Origin: Bacteroides cellulosilyticus
GTDB taxonomy: Bacteria; Bacteroidota; Bacteroidia; Bacteroidales; Bacteroidaceae
DNA length: 64,000 nucleotides
Direction of reading: 5' to 3'
NCBI RefSeq assembly: GCF_020091405.1
Contig: NZ_CP081903.1
Coordinates: forward strand, 62,001 to 126,000
Within the stretch, counting starts at the first letter, position 1. Each line of letters starts with the position of its first letter. The notes below the pieces were generated by a model that was not told the DNA's origin, ran no database searches, and saw only the letters and a program-made list of their open reading frames with translations. Below, piece by piece: positions 49,959 to 59,115 of this stretch. A program made the position numbers and the translations under genes.

Positions 49959-52900
49959 TTAGAGCCCCAGTGATAAACCGATATGTATAGAGCGGGTAGC
50001 CGGATAAACGTCTCCTATAGCTTCCGGATCAGTTAAATCGATTTTGTCAATACTGAACAAGTCTGTACCTCTTACATAAACCTTCGCTGTTTTCATCTTG
50101 ATCTTATTCAACCAGGCAGAAGGTATCTTATAATATACTTCACAGTTACGCAGCTTCAGGAAAGAGCGGTCTTGCAACCATACAGAGCTGCTTTGTGTGT
50201 TATTATCCACATTTTCCGTAGTCAAACGCGGGAAGCGGGCATTCGGGTTTTCAGGTGTCCAACGATTCTCATAAGCATACTGTGAAATAGAAGTATTATT
50301 TATCAATGGACGATATACACTGGATGTAAGCCAAGCCGTATAATTACCTACACCTTGAAAATAAGCGTTAAAGCCCAAACCTTTCCATTCTAATCCTACA
50401 TTGAAGCCATAATAAATTTCCGGCCAGACAGAATTATAGCCCATGGGGATCATATCGTTGGAGTTAATGACACCATCATTATTTACATCCTTATACTTAA
50501 TATCACCCGGCTTTACCGGACCAAATTGTTGAGGTGTACTATTATCAATATCTGCCTGATCTACAAAATGACCGATAGCTTGCAAGCCCCAAATCTGTCC
50601 AACCGGTTTTCCTTTCGCACTTAAATACTCATAAGCTTTGGGTTCTTCCAAATTTTCGATAATCTCACTACGGTTGAATGAGAAGGTTCCGCCCAAACGT
50701 AACTGGAAATCTCCAATACGTTTATTATAATCCAAACCCATTTCTGTACCCCAGCTATCTACTATACCGGCATTCTTATAAGGGCTACCAACACCTAATA
50801 CCGCCGAGTTCTGTCCTGCTGCACTTACCCAAATATCCGAGCGTCTTTCATAAAAACCATCAATAGTGAAGGTCAGTCCTTTCAACAAAGACATATCCAA
50901 ACCGACATTATATTTATAGGCTTTCTCCAACACCCCGTTCAATGAAGGTAACCGGCCTTCAGCCCATCCGCCATCTCCATTTCCAAAGTTATTACCGCCT
51001 ACTACAGGATAAGTTCCTCCGCCTTCCATTTTATTAAGCCAATAGCCATCAGCCGGCGTGTTATCCGTATTGATAATACCAAATGAAGCACGCAGTTTCA
51101 TGAAGTCTATTACATTTTGGTTTTTCATGAAAGCTTCGTTGGAGATAACCCATGACAACCCTACAGTGGGAGCCGGTAACCAACGGCTATCAGGATCCAA
51201 CTTATTAGAAGCGGAAAACATTAAAGTAAAGTCTGCAAAATAGCGATTATCATAGCCATAATGAGTGTACCAACCTGCATTCTGAGTAAACAAAGTTACA
51301 TTTACTCCATTTCTATCGTCATATTTATACGTATACAACAGCATAGAGTAAAGGTCATGTTTGCCAAAGCTGCGGTTCCAATCTACATTTGCCTGAAAGT
51401 TTAAAGAGCGATACTGCCAATCCAATTTTGAACTTTCGCTAGTACCTACCGAACCTCCCTCAAAATTAGTGAAAGCTGATGGTTCTCCATTAGTCCATTG
51501 GCTAACAGACTGCATGCCATATTTTTCACTTCTACGGTGATCTTCCCAATAAGAAGCTAAATTATCATACCCGATACGTACCGATCCACCCAATCCTTTG
51601 GTAATGGATGACAAATCCTGACGCAATAACATGTCAGCATACAGAGCGCGAGTGTGTCCCTTAGTATAGCCATGGCCTTGTGCCAGATATACAGGGTTAT
51701 AATCACCATTCCAAGTACTATTACCACCCCACAAGCCCTTTTCTGTTTTAATTGGGAATGCTGCCGACGGCACTGTATACAACTTACCGATCAGATTATC
51801 ACCACTTGAGCTTGGACGGCTGAATTCATTCAGTACACCTGATATATTAGCCTGTAATCTCGTTTTGGGTGTCAGGTCAATATCCAGATTTGAACGGAAA
51901 TTGGCTCTTGAATATTTGTCTTGCGTAGAATACCCATCATTGGAATTGGCATTCTTAATAAAACCACGATTATTCTGCAAATTCAACATCGTGAAGTAGC
52001 GCATCTTGGTAGAACCTCCACGGAATGTCAAGGTTGCTATATCCGTAGTTCCCTGATCACGGAAGACCTCGTCCATCCAGTTCACATTAGGATAGAGATA
52101 AGGATACTTCCCACTTTTGAAAGCATTCAACTCATTCTGAGAATAACGTGCCGATTTCCCATCATTAGCCAAAGCTTCATTGATAGCATTAGCATAAGTA
52201 GAAGCATCCGCCATTTTCGGAATTCGTGTCTGAGAATTAAAACCATGATCATAAGAGAAGTTTATCTCACGACTTTTGTACTTACCACGTTTAGTCACGA
52301 TATTCACTACACCGTTTACACCCCGGAAACCATAAAGAGCTACTGCCGCTGCATCTCGCAGGATACTAACAGATTCAACTTCTTCTGGAGAGATATAATT
52401 CAATGCCTGATAGCCATTATCCCGTTCCAGACCATCCACTAACAGCAATATACCATTTTTATCATTTAGTGTCTTTTGTCCACGGATAGCCATAGATGAA
52501 ATCTGATCCCAAACATTACCCGTCTTCTGCATAGTATAAAGCCCCGTTACATTACCATACAATGCATTACCTACATTGAAGGTAGAACGGTTGTCAATCT
52601 GGTCTGCATAAACCGTAGAGACAGCACCTGTAGATTCGGCATTGGTCTGATTCAAACCAAAGCCGTAGTTGACTTTCTCACTGGAGAAATCCATAACAAT
52701 CGTCAGGTCTTTCCCATCAGCTACAGGCACAATTTTAGTATCATCCTTACCAGTACGTACCTGCAAGCGTTGAGTATGATCGGCTATAATTTCAAATTTA
52801 CCATTACGGTCAGTCGTCGCCTGTACCAACGGATTGTTTTCAACGGAAATCAATACACCTTCTATCGGATTGCCTAGTTTATCAACCACTTTTCCGGCTA

Positions 52901-52979
52901 TATTGCCTTCCTCTTGCGCCCAGCTTTTCAGAGAGACACAAGCCAACATTGCTAAAACTATTATTTTATATTTTTTCAT
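49959..52979 (-). CDS. SusC-family TonB-dependent transporter (second pair of PUL-2), divergent N-terminus
   Basis: The protein has 1006 residues with a signal peptide (MKKYKIIVLAMLACVSLKSWA). A carboxypeptidase-D-like domain (about 25-100) is followed directly by a plug (VSILRDAAAVALYGFRGVNGVVNI) and the barrel ending in HIGLSLGL. Unlike the other SusCs here it has no DEVVVVGYG segment between the two domains; the linker reads MDFSSEKVNYGFG. Whether another stretch serves as TonB box is unclear. It partners with the SusD at 48260-49927. Confidence 0.92.
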   Translation of the reverse strand: MKKYKIIVLAMLACVSLKSWAQEEGNIAGKVVDKLGNPIEGVLISVENNPLVQATTDRNGKFEIIADHTQRLQVRTGKDDTKIVPVADGKDLTIVMDFSSEKVNYGFGLNQTNAESTGAVSTVYADQIDNRSTFNVGNALYGNVTGLYTMQKTGNVWDQISSMAIRGQKTLNDKNGILLLVDGLERDNGYQALNYISPEEVESVSILRDAAAVALYGFRGVNGVVNIVTKRGKYKSREINFSYDHGFNSQTRIPKMADASTYANAINEALANDGKSARYSQNELNAFKSGKYPYLYPNVNWMDEVFRDQGTTDIATLTFRGGSTKMRYFTMLNLQNNRGFIKNANSNDGYSTQDKYSRANFRSNLDIDLTPKTRLQANISGVLNEFSRPSSSGDNLIGKLYTVPSAAFPIKTEKGLWGGNSTWNGDYNPVYLAQGHGYTKGHTRALYADMLLRQDLSSITKGLGGSVRIGYDNLASYWEDHRRSEKYGMQSVSQWTNGEPSAFTNFEGGSVGTSESSKLDWQYRSLNFQANVDWNRSFGKHDLYSMLLYTYKYDDRNGVNVTLFTQNAGWYTHYGYDNRYFADFTLMFSASNKLDPDSRWLPAPTVGLSWVISNEAFMKNQNVIDFMKLRASFGIINTDNTPADGYWLNKMEGGGTYPVVGGNNFGNGDGGWAEGRLPSLNGVLEKAYKYNVGLDMSLLKGLTFTIDGFYERRSDIWVSAAGQNSAVLGVGSPYKNAGIVDSWGTEMGLDYNKRIGDFQLRLGGTFSFNRSEIIENLEEPKAYEYLSAKGKPVGQIWGLQAIGHFVDQADIDNSTPQQFGPVKPGDIKYKDVNNDGVINSNDMIPMGYNSVWPEIYYGFNVGLEWKGLGFNAYFQGVGNYTAWLTSSVYRPLINNTSISQYAYENRWTPENPNARFPRLTTENVDNNTQSSSVWLQDRSFLKLRNCEVYYKIPSAWLNKIKMKTAKVYVRGTDLFSIDKIDLTDPEAIGDVYPATRSIHIGLSLGL

Positions 52980-53014
52980 GTTGTTCTTTCTTTATTATAT
53001 GGTTATTTTTACCT

Positions 53015-54940
53015 TTATTTCCAACCCGGGTTTTGTGTCAGTCCATATCCTTTGTTTACTTCCGAAGGCGGGAAAGCAGCTAAATACCATTTAGGATTAA
53101 AATTGCTCCACCAGGTGCGAGCTATGTTTTTAAGTTCGAACACTTCGTACTTGAAATTAGATGGTTTATTAGGGTATTCAGAAGCATTACCACTGGTACC
53201 CGACCATGGTTTGTTTCCACCACCGTCATTACGATAAACTTTCAGTCCATGAAGTTTCTTCTGGAAAAGATCAGCACGTTTGTAACGAATCATATCAAAG
53301 AAACGTACATCTTCCAAACCAAGCTCACAAGCACGTTCGCGGAGTATTTCTTCCAATAAAGCATTTTTATCAGTCGTCAGATTCTTGGTAGGATTACACT
53401 CTGCCAAGCCCCCTAAACCAACACGAGCACGTACGATATCTACCTGATCAATAGCTTTCTGCAAATCCCCCTTAGCTTGCAGGATGGCTTCTGCATAAAT
53501 CAAATAAACTTCAGCTAAACGTAAATAAGGCCACTGAGGATAAGTTCCACTTAAGTTACCTGTTTTATAGAATTTATAAAGGCTGAAACCGGTAGCTACC
53601 TTTCCTGTTTCCTTTTCCGTATCGCCAATGTTATCACGACCGCCCAGCCACAATTCAGCCGCATGGTCACCAAAGTTGGCACCATTCACCAACATCGTCT
53701 CGTACAAACGCGGGTCACGTACCGGCTTGTTATAATCATTATCTGTAAAGAATGGGAAAGCACCATCAGCCAGCAGCGTATTGGAGTCAAAAGGCGTACC
53801 GTCACTCATTGGGAACATCTGCATATATTCCAAGGTCGGAGTATAGTTGCCATAACCTACAAATTCAGTCTGAAATTTATACCACCAGTCGTTATTGAAC
53901 TTACCTATTACGCGAGTAGAAATAAGTAATTCCGTATTATCCTGACGTTCAAAATAAGCTTTGAAGAAAGCGTCACGATAATTTTGTGAGCTTGTTCCAT
54001 CTGCCTCCATCAATGCATAAAAGCCGTTAGCTTCTAACTGTTCAAAAAACTTATAACATGCCTGGTAACATTGTTCCCACCAGTCAGCATTATAACCTCC
54101 GTACCATACTTGCAGATTACTTACAGCATCTTGTGGAGATTCTGTAGAATAAGGTTCGCTATCATTAAACAACGGACTGGCCGCAAACAGCAGCATCTTA
54201 CATTTCAATGCCATTGCTGCCGCTTTTGTAAAACGTCCTTGCCAGTTCGAATCATCTGTTCCCAAAGACCAAGGCAATTCCGGCTCATTGATAGCAGCAT
54301 CCAATAAGCCCACCATAAATTCAACCGTTGCCGCAGCCGTTGCACGGGGAACTTCGTAGACAGCTTGTACATCATACGTTTTGTCTACCAGCGGCAAACC
54401 ACCAAAATGACGGAACATATCGAAATAACGGGAAGCTATCAGTACTTTTGCCTCTGCAATCAGACGCGCTTTCTCGGCACTGTCCATATCCGGTACACGA
54501 TCTACATTTTCAATAAACATCCACCCGGCACGAATACCACTCCAGGCTTTATCATCTATATAGTTGTAGCGGACATCGCCTCGGGAACCATCTTCATCAG
54601 CTGCCGTATATGCACCACTATAATAGAGGCGATTCACTCCATCCCAGCTATTATGACTATGCCAGCAATCAGAAAGAACTTCAAACATACCGGTGTTCAT
54701 TTTCTTTTCATCATAGCCCCCCCAGTAGTAAGGTAAACCATAATAAAGTTTTGTATAAGCATTCCATAAAAATGCACGGGCATAATCAGCTTTTCCAAAA
54801 ATAGAATCTTGATTCAAGTCGTTCGTCGTAGGCGGTTTTTCAAGAAAACTATCACCGAACTTTATTTGATCGACGCAAGAAGCAAAGAGTATGGTAACCC
54901 CTGCAAATGCTATTATAAACCATTTCGTTAAATGTCTCAT
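53015..54940 (-). CDS. SusD/RagB-family lipoprotein (first pair of PUL-2)
   Basis: The protein has 641 residues with lipobox FASC (Cys22). SusD features: SAEKARLIAEAKVLIASRYF-type helix with FRHFGGLPLVDK, YLRLAEVYLIYAEAIL, and ERACELGLEDVRFFDMIRYKRA, ending in GLTQNPGWK. It starts 49 bp after the SusC at 54990-58145 and is its partner. The many Trp/Tyr residues near the N-terminus (YYGLPYYWGGYDEK) are typical of glycan-binding surfaces, but the ligand is not readable. Confidence 0.94.
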   Translation of the reverse strand: MRHLTKWFIIAFAGVTILFASCVDQIKFGDSFLEKPPTTNDLNQDSIFGKADYARAFLWNAYTKLYYGLPYYWGGYDEKKMNTGMFEVLSDCWHSHNSWDGVNRLYYSGAYTAADEDGSRGDVRYNYIDDKAWSGIRAGWMFIENVDRVPDMDSAEKARLIAEAKVLIASRYFDMFRHFGGLPLVDKTYDVQAVYEVPRATAAATVEFMVGLLDAAINEPELPWSLGTDDSNWQGRFTKAAAMALKCKMLLFAASPLFNDSEPYSTESPQDAVSNLQVWYGGYNADWWEQCYQACYKFFEQLEANGFYALMEADGTSSQNYRDAFFKAYFERQDNTELLISTRVIGKFNNDWWYKFQTEFVGYGNYTPTLEYMQMFPMSDGTPFDSNTLLADGAFPFFTDNDYNKPVRDPRLYETMLVNGANFGDHAAELWLGGRDNIGDTEKETGKVATGFSLYKFYKTGNLSGTYPQWPYLRLAEVYLIYAEAILQAKGDLQKAIDQVDIVRARVGLGGLAECNPTKNLTTDKNALLEEILRERACELGLEDVRFFDMIRYKRADLFQKKLHGLKVYRNDGGGNKPWSGTSGNASEYPNKPSNFKYEVFELKNIARTWWSNFNPKWYLAAFPPSEVNKGYGLTQNPGWK

Positions 54941-54989
54941 ATCTTAAGTATTTAATTCTTAAGTTTCTTATTTTCAATATCAATAAACA

Positions 54990-57900
54990 TTAAAAGCCTA
55001 ATTTCAGACCAATATTAAATACTCTGGTCAAAGGATAATTAGGACGATCGCTCTGACGAGACTCCGGATCTCCCCAATCAAAAGCAGTAAATGTCAATAA
55101 ATTATAGCCATTTACATACATGCGGCAACTATTCAGTTTCATTTTTTTCATGAAGGGGAAATCAAAATTATAACCGATTTCGATGTTCTTCAAACGGAGA
55201 TAGCTTGCATTTATCAAATACAAATCACTTCCTTTTTCAAAGTTATTTTTACGATTCGTTGCCGTTATGCGAGGAAATTTAGCAGTATATGTGTCTTCTG
55301 AAGACCGCCAGGTATTTTCATATTGGTACAACAACAAGCCTTTGTTTTGAGTATCACCAAGCGGCTGTCTGAATTCAGAAAGCATACGGTCTACATTCCA
55401 GGCACCCGTCCACTGCATAGAGAAATCAAAATTCTTCCAAGAAAAGCCTAAATTCAAACCTGCCGTATATTCCGGAAGATCAGTAAAACCTATATCTCGT
55501 GTCGCATCATTGCCGTCCAGCTTTCCATCCTTATTCAAGTCTACATAAACCGCATCACCGGGCTGCAACGTAATTCCATGATCACTAATGGGTATTCCAA
55601 ATTCTTCCTGATAACGTATATCGGCCGTCTCATCATAGAAGCCCCAGAACTTATACATAGAACGTGCATTTATACGACGTCCAGTTTGATACATCCAAGG
55701 TTCATTTTGCTCAACTTCATTCATGAATACAATCTTGTTCCGTGCAAATGATATATTGAAATTAGCCCAATAACGAAAATCAGTTCCTATTTTATCATTC
55801 CACTTCGCCTGTACTTCAAAACCTTTATTCTCTACCTTATTCACATTAATTGCCGGAAGAGTCATACCCAAAATACCCGGCAGATAATCCGGAGTTCTAA
55901 GAATATCACGACGCTTTTCTATAAAATAATCGGCAGATATACTCAAGTGGTCATTAAGAATATTGAAGTCAATACCATAATTTTGCTTAACAGCTGTTTC
56001 CCATTTAGCATACGGATTACTCTGAGTGGCTTCCCATGCACCCGGCTTGGCATTTCCTATATTCTGTCCAAAGAAACCGCCGGGAGCGTTATGGTTATTA
56101 TTTTGTCCATAACTATAAGAACCTGGCAAATAGAGGAAACGCTTACCCGCATAGTTATCATTACCTACCATACCCAAAGTTGCACGAATTTTAAAATAAT
56201 TCACAACCTTCTTCACAGGAGCAAAGAAAGGTTCCTCACTAACAATCCAACCGATAGAACCGGCAGGGAAGAAGCCGTAACGATTTTCAGGATTAAAGTT
56301 CTCTGAACCGTTATAACCTACATTAAATTCGGCCAAATAGCGAGTCTTCCAGTCATACGTCACACGTCCTACCAATCCTACATAACCGGTAGGAATATAG
56401 TCGTAATCTCCTCCGGGATAATATCTTTTTGATTGATTGTAAAGAAACAATGCTGTAACATTATGATCGCCAAACTTACGATTATAGTTTAAAGCTAATT
56501 CCATATACCAGTCACGTCCCTTACCATAATCTCCTTCACGATAGCTCGTCTGGCTATCAGAACCTGATTTTTTGTAAGTAATAGCACCCTTGTCATCTAC
56601 AACCGGTGTATAGGTAGCTACGGAAGAACTGGCTATTTTAGTGGTTGAGTAAGAAGAGTTATATGACCCTTTCAATTTTATAGAAAGTCCCTTTGTTATG
56701 AAATCAAGTTTCTGGTCGAGCACCAAGTCCAGATTCAGCACATTCGTTGTCTGATTACGGAAACCTTTGCCATAATAAGATTCCAAACCATCTGCTCCAG
56801 GTTTAGTAACATAATCCGCATTCGTTTTGATATATTTACCGTCTACTATACCAGCACTGGCAAAAGGTACAGCCCAATAAAGTTTACGGAACAATTGATT
56901 CTGATCTTCACCAGACTCAGGCGTACGCTTACTCTCCACGCGTCCGCCAATATTGACTGATAATAATGTTGTTTTGCTGATATCAAAATCCAGATTTGCC
57001 CGATAATTATATCGCTTATAGTCAAAGTTAAAATCATCTGTCAGATTGAATTGCTTAAACATACCATCTTGGGTGAACAAACCCGCAGACACAAAGTAAC
57101 GCATATTATTTGTTCCACCGGAGATGCTAACATTGTGCTGTGACTGAAAAGCGGCTTTGTTCATACAGTAATCAATCCAGTTAATATCCGGATAAAGTAA
57201 CGGGTTAGTATGATCCCGAAAAGCAGCCAACTGCTCATCCGAATAAAGAGGCTCGTTACCGTCATTAGTCCTCATCATATTAACATAAGAAGCATACTGA
57301 TAAGAATTTGCAAACTCCAGTTCTTTAGTACGCACATTGACACCGGCAGAAGTGGTAAATGAAATTTTCGCTTTTCCTTCAGCACCACGTTTAGTTGTAA
57401 TCAAAATAACACCATTTGCACCTCGTACACCGAATACCGCAGTTGCCGAAGCATCTTTCAAAATGGTTACACTCTCTATTTCATTTGGGTCAATCTGAGA
57501 GAAATCACGTTCTACACCATCTACTTGAATTAATGGAGTTGCATTATTAGTTGTTGCAATACCACGCACATAAATATCCGCCGCATCAGCACCCGGTTCA
57601 CCGGAATATTGTACAGAAGAAATACCCGTCACCTGTCCGGAAAGAATGTTTGAAATAGAACCTGCCGGTGTTTTCAATAAGTCATCTCCTCTCATTGAGG
57701 AAATGGCACCCGTTACTGATACCTTCTTTTGTACACCGTAAGCTACAACCTCTACTTCACCCAACATCTGGGCATCTTCTTCTAATACTATATTAAGACT
57801 AATACCTTTTTTAACAGAAACTACCTGTTCCTTATAACCAATAAAACTAAACTGTAACTTACTCCCGACCGGGACATTCAGACTAAAATTACCATCAATA

Positions 57901-58145
57901 TCAGTAATAACACCGGTAGCTGTACCTACCACCATAACGTTAGCACCAATAATCGGCTCACCATTTGCATCCTTGACTGTACCAGTTACTTTTACTGTGT
58001 TTTGCTGTACACTCTCTAAAGAGGGAACATCTTCACTATATCCCTTTAAAGGGACAGATAAAAACAAAAACAATAAAATTGCAACTGGAAATAATCGACA
58101 TAATTTTTGAGCCTGTCGTTTACAGAAATTTTCTTGCTTTTCCAT
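54990..58145 (-). CDS. SusC/RagA-family TonB-dependent transporter (first pair of PUL-2)
   Basis: From the ATG at 58145 the protein has 1051 residues (MEKQENFCKRQ...); an ATG two codons earlier (58151) is the alternative. The signal segment (PVAILLFLFLSVPLKGYS) is followed by a carboxypeptidase-D-like domain (about 45-125), a TonB-box-like EVEVVAYG, the plug (ILKDASATAVFGVRGANGVI) and the barrel ending in FNIGLKLGF. It transports the oligosaccharides captured by the SusD at 53015-54940. The TTAATCTTAAAA leader lies 9 nt before this ATG, supporting the chosen start. Confidence 0.94.
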   Translation of the reverse strand: MEKQENFCKRQAQKLCRLFPVAILLFLFLSVPLKGYSEDVPSLESVQQNTVKVTGTVKDANGEPIIGANVMVVGTATGVITDIDGNFSLNVPVGSKLQFSFIGYKEQVVSVKKGISLNIVLEEDAQMLGEVEVVAYGVQKKVSVTGAISSMRGDDLLKTPAGSISNILSGQVTGISSVQYSGEPGADAADIYVRGIATTNNATPLIQVDGVERDFSQIDPNEIESVTILKDASATAVFGVRGANGVILITTKRGAEGKAKISFTTSAGVNVRTKELEFANSYQYASYVNMMRTNDGNEPLYSDEQLAAFRDHTNPLLYPDINWIDYCMNKAAFQSQHNVSISGGTNNMRYFVSAGLFTQDGMFKQFNLTDDFNFDYKRYNYRANLDFDISKTTLLSVNIGGRVESKRTPESGEDQNQLFRKLYWAVPFASAGIVDGKYIKTNADYVTKPGADGLESYYGKGFRNQTTNVLNLDLVLDQKLDFITKGLSIKLKGSYNSSYSTTKIASSSVATYTPVVDDKGAITYKKSGSDSQTSYREGDYGKGRDWYMELALNYNRKFGDHNVTALFLYNQSKRYYPGGDYDYIPTGYVGLVGRVTYDWKTRYLAEFNVGYNGSENFNPENRYGFFPAGSIGWIVSEEPFFAPVKKVVNYFKIRATLGMVGNDNYAGKRFLYLPGSYSYGQNNNHNAPGGFFGQNIGNAKPGAWEATQSNPYAKWETAVKQNYGIDFNILNDHLSISADYFIEKRRDILRTPDYLPGILGMTLPAINVNKVENKGFEVQAKWNDKIGTDFRYWANFNISFARNKIVFMNEVEQNEPWMYQTGRRINARSMYKFWGFYDETADIRYQEEFGIPISDHGITLQPGDAVYVDLNKDGKLDGNDATRDIGFTDLPEYTAGLNLGFSWKNFDFSMQWTGAWNVDRMLSEFRQPLGDTQNKGLLLYQYENTWRSSEDTYTAKFPRITATNRKNNFEKGSDLYLINASYLRLKNIEIGYNFDFPFMKKMKLNSCRMYVNGYNLLTFTAFDWGDPESRQSDRPNYPLTRVFNIGLKLGF

Positions 58146-58154
58146 TAGCAATAA

Positions 58155-58166
58155 TTTTAAGATTAA
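58155..58166 (-). promoter_or_regulatory. TTAATCTTAAAA leader before SusC (PUL-2)
   Basis: Same 12-mer as at 32419, 38719 and 58786, ending 9 nt before the ATG at 58145. Confidence 0.5.
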
Positions 58167-58221
58167 ACATCTATTTAATAATATAATTCACTCTCAACGT
58201 GTTTTTTAATTTACACCAAGA

Positions 58222-58773
58222 TTATATATCCTTAATAAAAAAGATAATAGTGTCAACAACATTACCAGTTGACTTACTTGTAAATTGAAAAAAGACAGGT
58301 ACATTATAACCTGTTTTAAACTCATAAAGATCTATTCCAACTTTTTTACAATACAATGGTATAGTACCAGGTTGTACAAATTGGATATCTACATTTTCAG
58401 CAACCCCATTTCCTACAAAGAATAAGATCGGAGCTTCCGGATAAATATTTTGAGTATAATCAGTACGTTCCCACATTTCTGGAGTTGTTTTTCCATCCTC
58501 TGTTGTATTAGCATATTGACGCCACCATCCATCCCTTATGCGTTTTTTCAACTCTGCATCACTATATTCAGTTGCAGCTAATAAACTAAAGTTACTGATT
58601 GAATCTGATTCGATCAACTCATCTGTAACAGCCCTTGTGTCGGATGCCAATTCAGGCAATGCACCTTCATCCAATCCAGTAATTGTAGCATCATTACTAC
58701 ACCCTGTAAAAAGACTAACAGACATTGCAGCAACAAAAAGTACTGTAATCAATTTGCTTCTTTTGTTTTTCAT
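58222..58773 (-). CDS. Lipoprotein of unknown function, first gene of PUL-2
   Basis: From the ATG at 58773 the protein has 183 residues with lipobox LFTGC (Cys25); an ATG three codons earlier (58782) is possible, but the conserved leader spacing favours 58773. No family is recognised. Residues about 26-75 look like an unstructured linker rich in Asp, Glu and Ser. The C-terminal half (PEMWERTDYTQNIYPEAPIL, GTIPLYCKKVGIDLYEF) reads like a beta-rich domain. It lies about 76 bp ahead of SusC in the same direction, so it is probably co-expressed and may be surface-exposed or a periplasmic accessory of this PUL. Confidence 0.75.
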   Translation of the reverse strand: MKNKRSKLITVLFVAAMSVSLFTGCSNDATITGLDEGALPELASDTRAVTDELIESDSISNFSLLAATEYSDAELKKRIRDGWWRQYANTTEDGKTTPEMWERTDYTQNIYPEAPILFFVGNGVAENVDIQFVQPGTIPLYCKKVGIDLYEFKTGYNVPVFFQFTSKSTGNVVDTIIFFIKDI

Positions 58774-58785
58774 GTTTCTCATTAA

Positions 58786-58797
58786 TTTTAAGATTAA
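58786..58797 (-). promoter_or_regulatory. TTAATCTTAAAA leader before the PUL-2 lipoprotein
   Basis: Same 12-mer as in the other three leaders. It ends 12 nt before the ATG at 58773, close to the 8-10 nt seen elsewhere, but only 3 nt before the ATG at 58782. Confidence 0.5.
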
Positions 58798-58863
58798 ACA
58801 TTGGTTTGTTATTTACAACAAGAACTAAAAAAATCCCTATCATTTTCATTCTTGATTGCGACA

Positions 58864-58871
58864 CAAAAGTA
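58864..58871 (-). promoter_or_regulatory. Candidate -7 box (TACTTTTG) for PUL-2
   Basis: The minus strand matches TAnnTTTG about 90 bp before the lipoprotein start. No good -33 box is present. Confidence 0.4.
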
Positions 58872-58924
58872 GGAGGGCAAAAAGCAATATGCCTTCTACA
58901 ACAGCCCAAACAGATGCTAATTTG

Positions 58925-58969
58925 TCTCATGACACAATTTTCTACATGAAATGAAACATTATTCTACAT
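58925..58969. promoter_or_regulatory. 22-bp direct repeat (ATGTAGAA...TGTnTCAT) upstream of PUL-2
   Basis: On the minus strand ATGTAGAA starts at 58969 and again at 58947, exactly 22 bp apart, each followed by TGTTTCAT or TGTGTCAT in register. A further TTCTACA lies at 58894. Position and spacing fit a binding site for the AraC-type domain of the adjacent HTCS; that is inference. Confidence 0.5.
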
Positions 58970-59039
58970 AAGTTTTCAAATGTGAGAGAGTTTTAAAAGA
59001 AATGTATAAAACGAATAAATGAGTAAGCAACACAATAAG

Positions 59040-59083
59040 ACTGCAAGAACAACATTCCATTTTCCGAAAGTTGTTCTTGCAGT
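59040..59083 (-). terminator. Terminator hairpin after the PUL-2 HTCS gene
   Basis: Perfect 14-bp arms (59040-59053 and 59070-59083) with a 16-nt loop lie 32 nt after the HTCS stop, separating the regulator from the PUL-2 operon. Confidence 0.75.
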
Positions 59084-59115
59084 ATAAAAGACAAGATGGT
59101 TAATAAATATATGCT

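Larger units (their letters stand above)
58774..59115. other. 342-bp intergenic region upstream of PUL-2
   Basis: No gene is visible. It contains a -7 box, a 22-bp direct repeat and the HTCS terminator, listed separately. Confidence 0.7.
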
